In this document: one piece after another, positions 8,560-17,265 of the stretch
How the letters are laid out: each line of letters starts with the position of its first letter
Numbering within the stretch: the first letter of the stretch is position 1
From: an uncultured Olsenella sp.
Lineage (GTDB): Bacteria; Actinomycetota; Coriobacteriia; Coriobacteriales; Atopobiaceae
Direction: 5' to 3'
DNA length: 64,000 nucleotides
NCBI GenBank assembly: GCA_934660915.1
Contig: CAKUIF010000001.1
Coordinates: 310,001-374,000, forward strand
Program-made: the position numbers and the translations under genes
Notes under the pieces: model-generated
Databases searched by the model: none
Told to the model about the DNA's origin: nothing
Seen by the model: the letters and a program-made list of their open reading frames with translations, nothing else

Positions 8560-10161
8560 TTATTCCTGCGGGACCTGGGCGTCCATGGTCTCGGCGACCG
8601 CGTCGATCTCGTCGGCGTGCTTGCCATCGGCGTCGCGCTCAAGCGCCGGGATGAGCATGCGGTAGGAGTTCTCGTTGGCGTTCTTGCGCGGCGAGGTCTT
8701 CGCGTAGCGCTTGACCGCGGCGGCGGTCTTGTTCACCGCGGTGAGGGTGCCGGCGCCGGCGACGCAGCCGCCCGGGCACGCCATGCCCTCGAGCAGGTAT
8801 CCGTCGTACTTGCCCTTGACGGCGTCCTTCATGAGTTTGCGGCACTCCTCGAGGCCCTCGGCGTTGGCCACCTTGACCTCGCGCTCGGGGTAGCGCTTGT
8901 GGATCGCGTTGGCCACGGCAGTCGCCACGCCGCCCGCCACGGCGAACCCGCGGCCGTCGGCGGACGCCACGTCGAAGTCGCCGCCCTCGCCCGCGAGCTT
9001 GGTATAGTCGATCTGTTTGGCGCTCATCATGCCCGCCATCTCCTCGAAGGTGAGGACGAAGTCGACCTCGGAGCGCACGGACTCGCGCATGGCCTCGAGC
9101 TTCTTTGCGGAGCACGGACCGACAAAGACGATCTTTGCGTTGGGGTGCTGCTTGCGGATGAGGCGCGCAGTGAGCGTCATCGGCGTGAGCGCCATGCTGA
9201 TGCAGTCGGCGTTCTTGGGGAACTCCTTCTTTGCCATGACCGACCAGGCCGGGCAGCAAGAAGTGCCCATGAACGGGATCTTTTCGGGCACCTCCTCGAG
9301 GAAGTCCTCGGACTCTTGGATGGTGCACAGATCGGCGCCGAGCGCCACCTCCTCCATACCGGAGAAGCCAAGCTCCTTGAAGGCCTCGCGGAGCTTGTCG
9401 ACGTTGCCCTTGCCGCCGAACTGGCCGACGAAGGCGGGCGCGACCTCGGCGATGACCTCGTCGCCGGCGTTGATGGCCATGATCACCTGGAAGATCTGGC
9501 TCTTGTCGGCGATGGCGCCGAAGGGGCAGTTGACCAGGCACTGGCCGCAGCTGACGCACTTCTCGTAGTCGATCTTTGCGTGGCCGTGCTCGTCGGAGCC
9601 GATGGCGCCCATGCCGCACGCCACGGCGCAGGGGCGCTCGAAGTGGTGGATGGCGTGGTAGGGGCAGGTCTTGGCGCACAGCCCGCAGTGGACGCACTTC
9701 TCCTGATCGATATAGGCCTTCTTGTCCTTGAAGGTGATGGCGCCCTTGGGGCAAATCTCGCGGCAGGGGTGCGCGAGGCAGCCCTGGCAGGCGTTGCTCA
9801 CCTCGTAGACGTTGTCCTTGCAGGCGTTGCAGGCGAACTTGATGACGTTGATCAGCGGCGGCTGGTAGTAGGTCTCGGGGACCGAGGCGTCGATGATGCC
9901 GTCGGTCATGCTCTGCGGCTTGTCCACGCCCTGCAGCGGCAGGCCCATGGCCAGGCGAATGCGCTCCTGTACGATGGCGCGCTCAAGGAAGACGGACTCG
10001 CGGTAGGTCGCGATCTCGCCGGGGACGATCTCGTAGGGCAGGCGCTGGAGATCCCCCTCGGAGTCCTCCCCCTGCTCGTAGGCGATGCGGGCGACGCCCG
10101 CGAAGACCTTTCGGCGAATCTCGGTAAGGTTGGTGTAGACACCGCGCATAGTGCCAGGCAT
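8560..10161 (-). CDS. Monomeric [FeFe] hydrogenase (group B-like)
   Basis: Catalyses reversible proton reduction to H2 at an H-cluster, presumably with ferredoxin. The 533-residue protein carries several cysteine clusters for Fe-S centres: an N-terminal unusual set (about 111-137), CxxCxxCxxxCP at 156-166 and at 202-212, plus a CAVAC between them. The three H-cluster motifs are complete: TSCCPAW (300-306), FVGPCSAKKLE (346-356) and EGMACPGGCVAGAG (458-471). The L2 form with GPC rather than MPC fits the poorly characterised group B enzymes. ATG 10161 has GAGAGGGG six bases upstream; ATG 10149 is a less likely alternative. No maturase genes (hydEFG) are in the window. Confidence 0.92.
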   Translation of the reverse strand: MPGTMRGVYTNLTEIRRKVFAGVARIAYEQGEDSEGDLQRLPYEIVPGEIATYRESVFLERAIVQERIRLAMGLPLQGVDKPQSMTDGIIDASVPETYYQPPLINVIKFACNACKDNVYEVSNACQGCLAHPCREICPKGAITFKDKKAYIDQEKCVHCGLCAKTCPYHAIHHFERPCAVACGMGAIGSDEHGHAKIDYEKCVSCGQCLVNCPFGAIADKSQIFQVIMAINAGDEVIAEVAPAFVGQFGGKGNVDKLREAFKELGFSGMEEVALGADLCTIQESEDFLEEVPEKIPFMGTSCCPAWSVMAKKEFPKNADCISMALTPMTLTARLIRKQHPNAKIVFVGPCSAKKLEAMRESVRSEVDFVLTFEEMAGMMSAKQIDYTKLAGEGGDFDVASADGRGFAVAGGVATAVANAIHKRYPEREVKVANAEGLEECRKLMKDAVKGKYDGYLLEGMACPGGCVAGAGTLTAVNKTAAAVKRYAKTSPRKNANENSYRMLIPALERDADGKHADEIDAVAETMDAQVPQE

Positions 10162-10295
10162 GTGAAACCCCTCTCCGGTTGGTGCGGAGGGCTTCCCCAA
10201 GCCCACCGCGGCTGCGCTTCTTTCCAGAAGGCGGCAATATGCTTAGTATCGCGCATTCTGGGCGGGCACGGCGCCCCGGATTTGGGAAGGCACGG

Positions 10296-10991
10296 CTAGG
10301 CCACAGAGCCCCAGTTCTTGCCGAGGCGCTCCGGCCATTCCGTCCGCAGGCTCAGGGGCTCGCCCGTCGCGGGGTGGCGGAGCTCCTCGCGATACGCGTG
10401 CAAAAGCAGCCCGGACTCGCCGCGGGCGGCGTCGGGGCGCGCGCCGCCGTAGAGCACGTCGCCGACGATCGGAAAGCCGAGGCTCGCCAGGTGCACGCGA
10501 ATCTGGTGGCGCCTGCCGGAAAGAAGCTCGACCGACAGCAGGGTTCGCCCGCCCTTGAAGGCGAGCTTGCGCACGAGGGTGCTCGCCGTCTTGCCCTGCC
10601 CTTCTTTGCAGACGCGCATCTTTTTTGCGTCGTGGCGGTCGCGGCCGACGGGCGCGTCGATGGACTTCTGGGCCCACGGGAAGCGGCCCGCGACGACGGC
10701 GAGGTACTCTTTGCGCATATCGCGCCCGGCGACCTCGGCGTCGAGAGCGGGCTGCGTTGCGGGATCGAGCGAGAAGAGCACAAGGCCCGTGGTCTCGACG
10801 TCGAGGCGCTGCGCCGCCTGCGGGCGCACATCCTCGCGGCCCTCCGCCGCCAGGTGCTCGGCCACGAGGTCCGTGAGCGTGGGGGCGCCCGTGCCGTCGC
10901 CGTGCACGAGCAAGTCCGCCGGCTTGCTCGCCGCGAGCAGGTATTCGTCCTCGAAGACCACGGTGATGTTTTTGTAAGAAATACCGTTCAT
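10296..10991 (-). CDS. RluA-family RNA pseudouridine synthase
   Basis: Isomerises uridine to pseudouridine in rRNA or tRNA. The 231-residue protein has the catalytic motif QRLDVETTGL with Asp64 (HRLDxxTSG in most members), followed by the conserved RKEYLAVV and the GRRHQIRVHLASLGFPIVGD stretch. It has no N-terminal S4 domain, so it resembles the short RluA/TruC-type enzymes; the target site cannot be told. ATG 10991 is used, with an AGGACGG sequence upstream. It faces away from the MacA-like gene across a short divergent promoter region. Confidence 0.9.
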   Translation of the reverse strand: MNGISYKNITVVFEDEYLLAASKPADLLVHGDGTGAPTLTDLVAEHLAAEGREDVRPQAAQRLDVETTGLVLFSLDPATQPALDAEVAGRDMRKEYLAVVAGRFPWAQKSIDAPVGRDRHDAKKMRVCKEGQGKTASTLVRKLAFKGGRTLLSVELLSGRRHQIRVHLASLGFPIVGDVLYGGARPDAARGESGLLLHAYREELRHPATGEPLSLRTEWPERLGKNWGSVA

Positions 10992-11098
10992 GGCGTCATA
11001 CCGTCCTCTCGCCGCCTGAAGCCGAGCACTCAGCATACCGCGTTGTAGGCGCCAAAAGTATGCTTTTGCCATCAATACTCGATACCGAGGAGGCCGTC

Positions 11099-12553
11099 GT
11101 GGACGACGTCAAGATACCCCGCGCAAATGAGGACTCCCCAAACAATAATGAGGAAACGCTGCAGGTGCTGCGCCCGGACGGGACCCTCGGCGAGTCCGAC
11201 GAGGACATGGAGGCTCGCCTTGCCATGGAGAGCCTCATGCGCCATCGCCGCGCGCGCAGGCGCAAGAAGCTGATCGCGGGCGGCATCGTGGGCGCGATCG
11301 TGCTCGTGGGCGCCGTTGTGTGGGGCGTCTCCAAGTTCACGGGGAACGCCGGGAGCGACGATGCGCCCCAGCTCATGACCACCTTCGTCGACCGGGGCGA
11401 CTTCACCGAGGCGGTCGAGGCCTCCGGCGCTGCCAAGCCCGTGACGTCCGTCGTCGTGAACCCCGAGGTCAGCGGCACCATCGAGTCCGTAAACGTCGCC
11501 GAAGGGGACACCGTCCAGGAGGGCGACGTGCTCCTCACCGTGAAGAACGACGAGCTGGACAAGGCGATCCGCGACGCGGAGATGGGCGTGCGCAACGCAA
11601 AGCTCGGCGTCTCGCAGGCGCAGTCGACCTACGACACGACGCTCGACGCGTACAACAAGATCGACGAGATAAAGGACGAAGAGGGAAACGTCGTCGAGTA
11701 CAAACGGGGCGCCGAGGGCAGCGACGTCGACTCAGCCGCATTCGCCGTCGAGTCCGCCAGAAACTCCCTCTCCGACGCCCAGGAGGCTTACAACATCGCC
11801 GTCGCGAACGCCGAGAAGCGCACGGTGCGCGCGCCCAAGAGCGGCTCGGTCGTTGTCATGAACGCTCAGGTCGGCGCCTCGACCGACTCCGCCGCAAACG
11901 CCGGCGGCCTCATCCAGATCGCCGATCTCTCGCAGATGACGGTCAAGGTCCAGGTCAACGAGGTCGATATCTCGAGGGTCTCGGTCGGCCAGATGGCAAA
12001 GGCCACGTTCTCGGCCCTTCCCGGCGTTGAGCTCGACGCGCAGGTCACCCGCATCGCGACCGTCGCGGGCAACAGCGAGGACTCCTACGGATACGGCGGG
12101 GGCGTCGTGACCTACGACGTGAGCCTGCTCATCCCCCAGCCCGCCGCCGAGCTCAAGCCCGGCATGACGGCCAACGTCCAGATCATGCTCCAGAGCGTGC
12201 CCGACACCCTCATGGTGCCCTCGAGCTGTGTGGCGATGGATGAGGCGGGCGGCTCCTACGTCATGGTCGTCGCCGATTACGAGACCGGCGCCGTCGAGCG
12301 CAGGTCCGTGACCGTCAGGGCGTCCGACCAGACGACCTCCGCCATCGAGGGCGACGTCAGCGAGGGTGACGAGGTCCTGCTCGACCCGTACTCGGCGCCT
12401 GGCGACGACACGGCCATAGACGGCGGCTCCGCAGCCGCGGAGGACGTCTCCGGCTCCGCCGCCGCCGACGGCGAAGCCGACGTCGCCGAGGGCGGCACAG
12501 AGCCCACGGCCGACGCCGGCGGGACTACCGCCTCGACGGACGCGGCGGCGTAG
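11099..12553 (+). CDS. HlyD/MacA-type efflux periplasmic adaptor
   Basis: Membrane-fusion adaptor that links an inner-membrane MacB-type ABC transporter to extracytoplasmic steps. A single transmembrane helix at about 58-80 follows a basic stretch (RRARRRKK). Then come a barrel-sandwich/lipoyl half-motif (SGTIESVNVAEGDTVQEGD), a coiled-coil hairpin, the second half-motif (RAPKSGSVVVMNAQVG) and beta-barrel domains, ending in an Ala/Gly/Asp-rich tail. I chose GTG 11099 because GAGGAGG sits five bases upstream; ATG 11060 would lengthen the product by 13 residues without a good ribosome site. The stop is four bases before the next gene, so it is the first gene of a three-gene operon. Confidence 0.88.
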   Translation: MDDVKIPRANEDSPNNNEETLQVLRPDGTLGESDEDMEARLAMESLMRHRRARRRKKLIAGGIVGAIVLVGAVVWGVSKFTGNAGSDDAPQLMTTFVDRGDFTEAVEASGAAKPVTSVVVNPEVSGTIESVNVAEGDTVQEGDVLLTVKNDELDKAIRDAEMGVRNAKLGVSQAQSTYDTTLDAYNKIDEIKDEEGNVVEYKRGAEGSDVDSAAFAVESARNSLSDAQEAYNIAVANAEKRTVRAPKSGSVVVMNAQVGASTDSAANAGGLIQIADLSQMTVKVQVNEVDISRVSVGQMAKATFSALPGVELDAQVTRIATVAGNSEDSYGYGGGVVTYDVSLLIPQPAAELKPGMTANVQIMLQSVPDTLMVPSSCVAMDEAGGSYVMVVADYETGAVERRSVTVRASDQTTSAIEGDVSEGDEVLLDPYSAPGDDTAIDGGSAAAEDVSGSAAADGEADVAEGGTEPTADAGGTTASTDAAA

Positions 12554-12557
12554 CGCC

Positions 12558-13346
12558 ATGGCAGCCCCCGTCATCGACATCCGCGGCCTGTGGCGCATCT
12601 ACGAGTCCGCCGCCGGCCTCACCACCGTGCTGCGCGGCGTCTCGTTGCAGGTTGCGCGCGGAGAGTTTCTTGCCATCATGGGGCCTTCGGGCTCCGGCAA
12701 GTCAACGCTCATGAACACGCTCGGCTGCCTCGACCGCCCGACCGCCGGCTCGTACCGCCTCGAGGGCGTGGAGGTCTCCGAGCTCTCAGACGACGACCTC
12801 GCCTACGTGCGCTCTTCTCGCCTGGGCTTCGTGTTCCAGTCGTTCAACCTCATGCCGCGCGCCACGGTGCTCAGAAACGTGATGCTCCCGCTCGTCTATT
12901 CCGAAATCGCGCCGCGCGAGCGCGAGCTTCTGGCCTGGAAGGCCCTGCGTGCGGTCGGCCTGCCTGAGGAGTACTTCCTCCACCGCGCCAACGAGCTCTC
13001 CGGCGGCCAGATGCAGCGCGTGGCCATCGCGCGAGCCCTCGTCAACGACCCGGCGATCATCCTCGCCGACGAGCCCACGGGCAACCTCGACACCGCCACG
13101 GGCGAGCTCGTGATGAAGACCTTCCGCCGCCTCCAGCAGCGTGGGAAGACCATCGTGCTCATCACCCACGACGCCGAGGTGGCCGCCTGGGCCGACCGCA
13201 CCGTGCACATCCGCGACGGCCGGCTGCTCACCGACGAGCAGGAGCGCGCCGTCCAGGCGCAGCTTGCGGGCGGCATCGAAGACACAGGCGACCTCGGGCG
13301 CGCACGCCTCGCGGCTCGCCAGATCAAGGAGGTGCCCGCCGTATGA
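12558..13346 (+). CDS. MacB-type ABC transporter ATP-binding protein
   Basis: ATPase subunit (262 residues) of the LolD/MacB/FtsE class. Walker A GPSGSGKST is at 42-50, the signature LSGGQMQRVAIARAL starts at 146, and Walker B with DEPTGNLD is at about 167-177. The extra region after the H-loop (THDAEVAAWADR) is short. It overlaps the permease gene start by four bases (ATGA), typical of translational coupling. Together with its neighbours it forms an export or mechanotransmission complex; the substrate is unknown. Confidence 0.95.
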   Translation: MAAPVIDIRGLWRIYESAAGLTTVLRGVSLQVARGEFLAIMGPSGSGKSTLMNTLGCLDRPTAGSYRLEGVEVSELSDDDLAYVRSSRLGFVFQSFNLMPRATVLRNVMLPLVYSEIAPRERELLAWKALRAVGLPEEYFLHRANELSGGQMQRVAIARALVNDPAIILADEPTGNLDTATGELVMKTFRRLQQRGKTIVLITHDAEVAAWADRTVHIRDGRLLTDEQERAVQAQLAGGIEDTGDLGRARLAARQIKEVPAV

Positions 13347-14581
13347 AAGCGCGCGACCTCGCCTACGAAACGGGCTCGGCACTTCTTGCCAACCGGGTGC
13401 GGAGCCTGCTCACCATCCTCGGCATCGTGATCGGCATCGCCGCGGTGATCGCGCTCACGTCGCTCATAGACGGCATGCGCGCGGCCATCGTGGGCCAGCT
13501 CGGCCTCAACGCCGCCCGCACGGTCGAGATCATATGCTGGCCGCCGAACAACCGCCAGCTCACCGAGGCCGACGTCGAGGCTATGGCCCGCGACCTCGCC
13601 GGCGACTACGACTTCATTACCTACTACGCCTACGCCTGGGCAAACGTGACGAGCTCGAACTCCTCCTCCGAGGAGATGGACATCATGGCCTGCGACGAGC
13701 GGCTCTGCGAGGCGATGGGACTCAAGGTCGAGAAGGGCCGCTTCTTTACCGCTGAGGAGAACGAGGATTCGTCGATGGTCGTCGTGCTCGGCGGCGCCTC
13801 GGTAAAGAAGCTCTTTGGCACGGCCGACGCAGACGCCGTGGGAAAGACGGTGCGCATCGGCAACGACACCTACACCGTGGTCGGCACGCTCGAGTCGAAC
13901 AGCATGCAGGGCGACTGGTGCGTGGCCTACATCCCCTACCAGACGGCCAAGGTCCGCCTGATCGGCCAGCAGGGCGGATCCATGCTGAGCATCTTCGGCT
14001 TTGCCCGTGAGAACGCCGACATCTACGGCGTGGCCGAGCGCACCGACTCCTACCTGCGCACGAAGTACAACATCCCCGAGGCCGACCCGGACGGGGGCGG
14101 CAGCTCGGAGGAGGGCTACTGCTACGTGTCGACGGCGCAGTCGATGCTCGACCAGCTGGAGAGCACGATGTCGTCCTTCCGCCTGATGGCATTCGCCGTG
14201 GCGGGAATCTCGCTTCTAGTCGGCGGCATCGGCATTATGAACATGATGCTCACCAACGTGACCGAGAGGATCCGCGAGATCGGCCTGCGCAAGGCGCTCG
14301 GCGCCAAGCGAGCGGACATCACAGCGCAGTTCTTGCTCGAGAGCATCGCGATCTGCATCGTGGGCGGCGTCATCGGCGTCGCCGTGGGCTACGGCGCGGC
14401 TTGGCTGCTCGCGGGCTTCGCCGGGTCGAGCCTCGGCTACGAGAACCTCGTTCCCGTGATCACCCCGCAGACCGCGCTTCTGGCGGCGGGCATCTGCTGC
14501 GGCATCGGCGTGCTGTTCGGGTTCTACCCCGCCCGGCGCGCAGCCCGCCTCGACCCCGTGGAGGCGCTGCGCTACCAGTAA
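13343..14581 (+). CDS. MacB/FtsX-type ABC transporter permease
   Basis: The 412-residue subunit has an N-terminal transmembrane helix (about 15-40, LLTILGIVIGIAAVIALTSL), a large extracytoplasmic MacB periplasmic core domain (about 45-275), and three C-terminal transmembrane helices from about 279 (GISLLVGGIGIMNMML). The conserved TERIREIGLRKALGAKRADI loop and the terminal PARRAARLDPVEALRYQ are clear family marks. It is translationally coupled to the ATPase and closes the operon. Confidence 0.95.
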   Translation: MKARDLAYETGSALLANRVRSLLTILGIVIGIAAVIALTSLIDGMRAAIVGQLGLNAARTVEIICWPPNNRQLTEADVEAMARDLAGDYDFITYYAYAWANVTSSNSSSEEMDIMACDERLCEAMGLKVEKGRFFTAEENEDSSMVVVLGGASVKKLFGTADADAVGKTVRIGNDTYTVVGTLESNSMQGDWCVAYIPYQTAKVRLIGQQGGSMLSIFGFARENADIYGVAERTDSYLRTKYNIPEADPDGGGSSEEGYCYVSTAQSMLDQLESTMSSFRLMAFAVAGISLLVGGIGIMNMMLTNVTERIREIGLRKALGAKRADITAQFLLESIAICIVGGVIGVAVGYGAAWLLAGFAGSSLGYENLVPVITPQTALLAAGICCGIGVLFGFYPARRAARLDPVEALRYQ

Positions 14582-14598
14582 ACCGCCCTTCTTTGCGC

Positions 14599-14666
14599 CT
14601 AACTCCCATACAGCGGACGCATTTCCGGCTTTTTCGGTCCAGATGCGTCCGCCGTATGGGAGTTAG
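14599..14666. repeat. 68-bp palindrome downstream of the efflux operon
   Basis: Arms of 24 bases (14599-14622 and 14643-14666; outer sequence CTAACTCCCATAC) are complementary with one mismatch. It lies between the efflux operon and the convergent regulator gene. Both edges carry the word CTTCTTTGC. Its length equals that of family III (68 bp), but the arm sequences differ. It could serve as a bidirectional terminator. Confidence 0.8.
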
Positions 14667-14707
14667 TTCTTCTTTGCAGGTTTACGGCGCGGGACGGCGG
14701 CGTGCAG

Positions 14708-15547
14708 TTATTCGCGCCGCTCGGAGAACGCAGCCACAATGCCCCCGCGATACGCAGCGGCATACTTTTTGCGGTCTTGCTGATAGACGCTTGTGATCAG
14801 CGTGTCGATCATGAGCATCACGCCCGCGTCCACCCCCATCGACGTCATCGGCGTCGTGCGGTCGGCGATCTCGACGACGCGCAGGGACGTAGTCGCCAGC
14901 CTCGAGAGAGGGTTGTCCGACGCGTCGCAAATCGCCAGCACGGGTATCCCCTCTGCCGCAGCCGCCTTCGCCACACCCACCGGCTCGGCTTTGTCACCCG
15001 ATTTAGAGACGACGATCAACAGGTCCCTGCTCGGGTCGAGCATCCTCAAACGCCGTTTGGTTTGGATAATATCGGCATCGCAATAGGCGTTCTTTCCAAG
15101 CCCGACCAATGACCAGCACAGGTGGGACGCCAGCAGACCGCTCTCCATGCATCCGTAACAAATGATGGTGGTCGCGCCGTCGACAAGGCGAGCCGCGTCG
15201 CCAAGGTCTTCTTCACGGTTACTCCTGGCGACGCTCTTTAGAAGCTCGTGGTACTTAGCCTCGATCTTACTCATAACCGTGAACAGACCGTCGTCATTCT
15301 GTATCTCGGTGCCCAGGTCACCGGAGCTTTTGATGTCGGCAATCATCTCGCCGAACATCGAGTATCCCATCTTTTTTGAGAAGCGCATGACGGTCGACTG
15401 TCCCACATCAAGGCGCCTCGCGAGCTCGTGCGAAGTCACGTCCTCGATCTCGTCGCCGTTCATGATGAGATAATCGGCGACCTTTCTCTCCGACATGGTG
15501 AATTTGGGGTAGAGACTCTTGACCCTTGTGGTGAACAGCGCAATCAC
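14708..15547 (-). CDS. MurR/RpiR family transcriptional regulator
   Basis: A 279-residue sugar-phosphate-responsive regulator. An N-terminal helix-turn-helix of the RpiR type is at about 35-70 (SHELARRLDVGQSTVMRFSK), and a C-terminal SIS sugar-phosphate-binding domain at about 125-260 includes VSKSGDKAEPVGVAKAA. It is directly downstream of the PTS operon on the same strand, separated by a hairpin terminator. I infer that it controls that operon in response to a phosphorylated hexose or hexitol. Confidence 0.9.
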   Translation of the reverse strand: MIALFTTRVKSLYPKFTMSERKVADYLIMNGDEIEDVTSHELARRLDVGQSTVMRFSKKMGYSMFGEMIADIKSSGDLGTEIQNDDGLFTVMSKIEAKYHELLKSVARSNREEDLGDAARLVDGATTIICYGCMESGLLASHLCWSLVGLGKNAYCDADIIQTKRRLRMLDPSRDLLIVVSKSGDKAEPVGVAKAAAAEGIPVLAICDASDNPLSRLATTSLRVVEIADRTTPMTSMGVDAGVMLMIDTLITSVYQQDRKKYAAAYRGGIVAAFSERRE

Positions 15548-15564
15548 CGTCCTAAATGATAAAA

Positions 15565-15589
15565 GCCGGGGAAGATTAACTTCCCCGGC
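15565..15589 (-). terminator. Terminator after the PTS operon
   Basis: The stem GCCGGGGAAG / CTTCCCCGGC (outer bases at 15565 and 15589), followed on the minus strand by TTTTATC, lies between the IIA stop and the regulator start. Confidence 0.75.
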
Positions 15590-15613
15590 ACAGGTGTACT
15601 ACCAGAGGTAATG

Positions 15614-16036
15614 CTAAAGGTCCTCTTCCTCGTCAATCATATCCGACGAGCAAGCGCATTCCTCGAAAAAACCGACCCCGCCAGGAACCGACGAGCAAAG
15701 AAGCTCAACGATCTCCGAAGCCTTCGACTCATCCCCGACGCTCAGGGCAGCCTCCAAGATGGCAGCCAGGTTCATCCCGGCAACGACCTTAACCTGGTCG
15801 TTCGCATGCGCGATCACGCATGCACGGTTATAGGGGGTGCCGCCAACCAGATCGCAGATAACCACGACCTCCTCGCCGCACTCCGCGATGCCCCTCAGGC
15901 GGGACTCGAACTCATCCGGCGAGACGACCGGAGTGAAGTCGACAAACGACACAGCATCCTCATTGCCGGAAAGCATGGCGACGGCAGATGCAACGCCCGA
16001 GGCGTATTGCCCGTGCCCTACAAGAACCAGCTTCAT
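15614..16036 (-). CDS. PTS mannose-family EIIA component
   Basis: Cytoplasmic phosphocarrier (140 residues) that takes phosphate from HPr onto His8 in the N-terminal motif VLVGHGQYASG and passes it to EIIB. The fold core DLVGGTPYNRA is conserved. The ATG at 16036 overlaps the end of the dehydrogenase gene by four bases. It has an acidic C-terminus. It is the last gene of the operon; separation of IIA from IIB into single-domain proteins is normal for this family. Confidence 0.92.
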   Translation of the reverse strand: MKLVLVGHGQYASGVASAVAMLSGNEDAVSFVDFTPVVSPDEFESRLRGIAECGEEVVVICDLVGGTPYNRACVIAHANDQVKVVAGMNLAAILEAALSVGDESKASEIVELLCSSVPGGVGFFEECACSSDMIDEEEDL

Positions 16037-17265
16037 CGGTTTTCCTCTCCATCTGCAGGCTTGAGCCCTTCTTTCTCTTCCAGGCAGCGAATCTCCTGGA
16101 CAAAACCGATCAAAAGGCGACAAACGATCGCCTCGTCGTGAACGGACGGATCCAAGCCCGTAATCTTGATGACGGCATCCTCAAGCGGCATCGAAGCGAG
16201 AATCTCTTCGATCTTTGCGGCCTGCTCGTCTCCTTCGTTGGGGACGAAGAACCCATAGGCAGCCGCGCGAAGAATAAAGAAGGGCATGATACCGTGCTTC
16301 AGGCAGAGCAGAGCCGGGCCCAGGAAACGGTCCCCTTTGCCGAGTTTGCGCATGGGCTGCCTGACGACGCGGTCGATGCGATCGCGGAAAAAGGGGCTGC
16401 TGAACTTGCCCAGCATGGTTTCGAGCAGCGAGTCGCCCGGCATGGGAATGCCGAACTCGGCCTCCAGGGCTCGCCTCCCCTCTTTCCATGCCATGCCCGC
16501 GAGGCCGGCGCACAGCTCGTCGGACGCGACATCGTTAAGGTATTCGCAGCCCTTGTATGCCCCCATAAAGCCAAGCGAGCAGTGAAGGAGATTCTCGCTC
16601 CAGATCTTCTCGGCCATGCTCAGCTCGACGTCGTTCGAGCGCTGGAAGAAGGACGGGTACTCATACCCCTCGTCGAAGAAGAAACGATCCTCGACCGGAA
16701 GAATGGGCTTATCGTCTCCTTCAAGGGCAAGCGGCTCCGCGGCGGGGTCAGACGAGAAGGTCACCTTGCGGTTGGCCTTTGAGGTAATGAGGGCAACCTG
16801 GTCATCGAGCACGGCGAGTTCGTCTGCATCGAGCAACTTGTCCAAGGCGCCCTCGAAATAAGCGCGAAGACCGACGAAGTTTCCGCCGATGATCACCGCC
16901 GCCTTCTGGGACATACCCTCCCTGATGCGCAGGCGGATCATATCGGCAAGGTCTTGAGCAACGGCATCAAAGGAAGCGGGAAAGACCGCTATCGCAATGA
17001 ACTCCGAGTCGACAAGTCTGCGCAGATAGGCGTCGCGATCAGCCTGGACATCAAATATTTCAAAATCATCGACGCGAATCTGCTTAAAAGTACCCGTATC
17101 GAGGTTGGTCTGCTTGGTGACGAAGTGCCCCTGCTCACGAAGAGCGCGCACAAGGTCGGCGTTGATATCCGCGAAGGCGATGTCGAAGCCGCCCTCGGAG
17201 AAAAACAACTCGCCGAATGTCCCTCGACCAGTGCGACCAGCGCCGATGATCGTTACTTTTTTCAT
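16033..17265 (-). CDS. Mannitol-1-phosphate 5-dehydrogenase-like oxidoreductase
   Basis: A 410-residue NAD(P)-dependent polyol or hexonate dehydrogenase of the mannitol dehydrogenase family. The Rossmann nucleotide loop IIGAGRTGRG is at 6-15. The C-terminal domain has the family-typical SMAEKIWSENLLHC and FLGPALLCL regions. Set in a PTS operon next to a mannose-6-phosphate isomerase-like gene, it probably oxidises the imported hexitol phosphate to a ketose phosphate. The exact substrate is inferred, not visible. It overlaps both neighbours by four bases. Confidence 0.8.
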   Translation of the reverse strand: MKKVTIIGAGRTGRGTFGELFFSEGGFDIAFADINADLVRALREQGHFVTKQTNLDTGTFKQIRVDDFEIFDVQADRDAYLRRLVDSEFIAIAVFPASFDAVAQDLADMIRLRIREGMSQKAAVIIGGNFVGLRAYFEGALDKLLDADELAVLDDQVALITSKANRKVTFSSDPAAEPLALEGDDKPILPVEDRFFFDEGYEYPSFFQRSNDVELSMAEKIWSENLLHCSLGFMGAYKGCEYLNDVASDELCAGLAGMAWKEGRRALEAEFGIPMPGDSLLETMLGKFSSPFFRDRIDRVVRQPMRKLGKGDRFLGPALLCLKHGIMPFFILRAAAYGFFVPNEGDEQAAKIEEILASMPLEDAVIKITGLDPSVHDEAIVCRLLIGFVQEIRCLEEKEGLKPADGEENR

